A stretch of 64,000 nt of DNA from Urbifossiella limnaea. Its GTDB lineage: Bacteria > Planctomycetota > Planctomycetia > Gemmatales > Gemmataceae. The stretch lies in assembly GCF_007747215.1 (NCBI RefSeq), contig NZ_CP036273.1, positions 4,448,322 to 4,512,321 of the forward strand, in the 5' to 3' direction. Below are positions 62,643-64,000 of this stretch, in pieces. Each line of letters begins with the position of its first letter. The stretch's first letter is position 1. Made by a program: the position numbers and the translations under genes. Under the pieces are notes generated by a model. The model was not told where the DNA came from. It ran no database searches and saw nothing but the letters and a program-made list of their open reading frames with translations.

Positions 62643-64000
62643 ATGAGTCGCGCGATGGACCGAATCGAGTGGGCCGAGCGAAGCTACCGACAGATTGTCC
62701 CTGCCCCGGACGCCGGGTGGGCCGAGGTGCCGGTTCGGAGGCTGGAGGTGTGGCTGAGGGATGCCGTGGCCCCGCTCGTGGCCGAGTACGTGCGTCGTAC
62801 GCGGTTCCAGGACCTCGCGGCCTGGCCGCTGCGAGCCCTTCGCCCGGGTTCGGGGTCTCCCGCGCGCGCGGCCCTCGAAGCGGTCGACGAGAGCCTGGTG
62901 GGGTGTGCGAAAACGGTTCAGACAGCACTCCGATCCACCCGCGTCCGGCGCGCCCTGGAGCACGGCGTTCTTCCGGAGCCGGTGGTGACGAGTCAAACGA
63001 GCCTCGTCGGTGGAGACGGGACTCATCCGCTTTTGCGGCAGACAGAGCGGATTCACCCGCTCCCCGTCATGGAGGCCCAGGTGGAAGGCGTCGCCCGGCG
63101 CTTTTGGGCCGACCTGGTCAACCCGGAGGATTACTGGCGGCCCAGCCCCCGGTGGCTGCTGGCGGAGGGCCTCCAGACCGTCTCGAGCGGGGAACTGGTG
63201 GCCTCGCTCAACCCGGAACTCCACCGGGTCGGCGACTTCATCACGCGATGTCTCGAGCGAAGAGTGACGCTTCTCGTAGAGGAATTACGAGGCGCCGGAC
63301 ACGCGATCCTGGCCGCGTCGCGCCCGTTGGGCCCCCGGGCTCCGAAAGCAACCGCCCTCATCCCCTCAACTCTCGCCCAGCTTGAGGCCCGCGTCCGCGC
63401 CTTATACGCGTCCTGCTGGCCGGAACCGGAGGGGGCCTACCGGGATTCGTGCGTCACCCTGGTCCAGGCGTACGTGGCCTACCATCCCGATCCGCACGTC
63501 GAATGGCTGGGTGACGCGTCGGCGGAATCGGCCCTGGGAGGACACGTCTTCCGGCACAATGTGTCCCACGCCCGGAAGTTGGAAGTCACCGACCGCGTGG
63601 CCGCGGCGCTGGCCGACCTGCGACGCATGTATGCCGAGGAGCCGCCGGGCCAGTCGGCCTTGGACGAAGCTGTCGCCAGCGGAGGGCTTGTCGTCGCCGA
63701 AGCTTTGCCGCAGGCGTTCTGGTCGGGAAAGCCGCTGACCGTCGCGTGGCACCGACACCCGATGCCTTGGAAGTTGCTCCTCCTGCTGGCTCGCAAGGCG
63801 CGGTTTCACACGCACGTCGTCGAACTGGACGTCTACGAAGATGACGTCTCCGAGTCGGCCATGGCGACGCTCCTCGGACGGCTGAAAAAGCTCCTCCCAC
63901 CCGAGTTGAGGAAGGCCATCGTACCCGGCCCCGAACCGCGGTCCTACCGCCTGGATTTGCCGCCCCGACTCGTGCACCTCGTAGACGTTTCCGATCCCCA
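62643..64000 (+). CDS. hypothetical protein, partial, runs off the window
   Basis: From ATG 62643 (MSRAMDRIEWAERSYRQIVP) the frame stays open for at least 452 codons to the window end. It reads as a genuine protein: DAVAPLVAEYVRRTRFQDLA, MEAQVEGVARRFWADLVNPE, LEARVRALYASCWPEPEGAY, KLLLLLARKARFHTHVVELD. No family is recognised and the C-terminus is unseen. It is mostly helical and soluble. It diverges from integrase 3, 127 bp away. Confidence 0.75.
   Translation, partial: MSRAMDRIEWAERSYRQIVPAPDAGWAEVPVRRLEVWLRDAVAPLVAEYVRRTRFQDLAAWPLRALRPGSGSPARAALEAVDESLVGCAKTVQTALRSTRVRRALEHGVLPEPVVTSQTSLVGGDGTHPLLRQTERIHPLPVMEAQVEGVARRFWADLVNPEDYWRPSPRWLLAEGLQTVSSGELVASLNPELHRVGDFITRCLERRVTLLVEELRGAGHAILAASRPLGPRAPKATALIPSTLAQLEARVRALYASCWPEPEGAYRDSCVTLVQAYVAYHPDPHVEWLGDASAESALGGHVFRHNVSHARKLEVTDRVAAALADLRRMYAEEPPGQSALDEAVASGGLVVAEALPQAFWSGKPLTVAWHRHPMPWKLLLLLARKARFHTHVVELDVYEDDVSESAMATLLGRLKKLLPPELRKAIVPGPEPRSYRLDLPPRLVHLVDVSDP

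Overview
The DNA is GC-rich and reads as a chromosome segment of a planctomycete, most likely a Gemmata-like member of the Gemmataceae. This rests on the gene families present: DUF1501, DUF4838, DUF6807/PmoA, planctomycete-type cytochrome c, GYF_2, an ECF sigma factor next to a DUF4384 Ser/Thr kinase, and TPR-CHAT. No rRNA, complete tRNA or CRISPR array was seen.

Layout. 0-9.7 kb: a hypothetical gene abutting a dead IS, secreted and HEAT-repeat proteins, csrA, and two copies of a two-hairpin repeat. 9.8-18.8 kb: a minus-strand cluster of ECF sigma factor, Ser/Thr kinase, two small proteins, a multi-zinc-ribbon protein and a 1146-aa TPR-CHAT-GYF_2 protein. 18.8-28.1 kb: an IS66 remnant, then a long arsenic operon (arsR, arsM, arsD, arsA, a three-gene ABC exporter, a CPKC thioredoxin-fold protein, arsF- and arsG-like genes, a cytochrome). 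28-46 kb: housekeeping-like and secreted genes mixed with many small hypotheticals and several gene fragments (3,5-diaminohexanoate dehydrogenase, AraC, HNH). 46-62.6 kb: a mobile region with a RepA-like ATPase, a repressor/excisionase pair, three tyrosine recombinases plus one recombinase fragment, and phage-type genes (sigma-like, DnaQ-like, Gp88-like). A long ORF starts at 62,643 and runs off the end.

How the parts fit. The ars genes are tightly coupled by stop/start overlaps. They would sense arsenic (ArsR at two similar palindromes), chaperone and bind it (ArsD, ArsA), methylate it (ArsM) and possibly export it through an ABC system. No ArsB or Acr3 gene was seen in the window. The sigma/kinase/CHAT cluster looks like a signalling unit ending in a caspase-like effector and is the best candidate for an undescribed system. 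In the mobile region, a LexA-like repressor faces an excisionase across small palindromes, as in a temperate-phage switch. Several genes carry single-base lesions (arsG-like, DUF6985-like, the gene at 2441, the IS transposase); the G/C-run cases could also be assembly errors.
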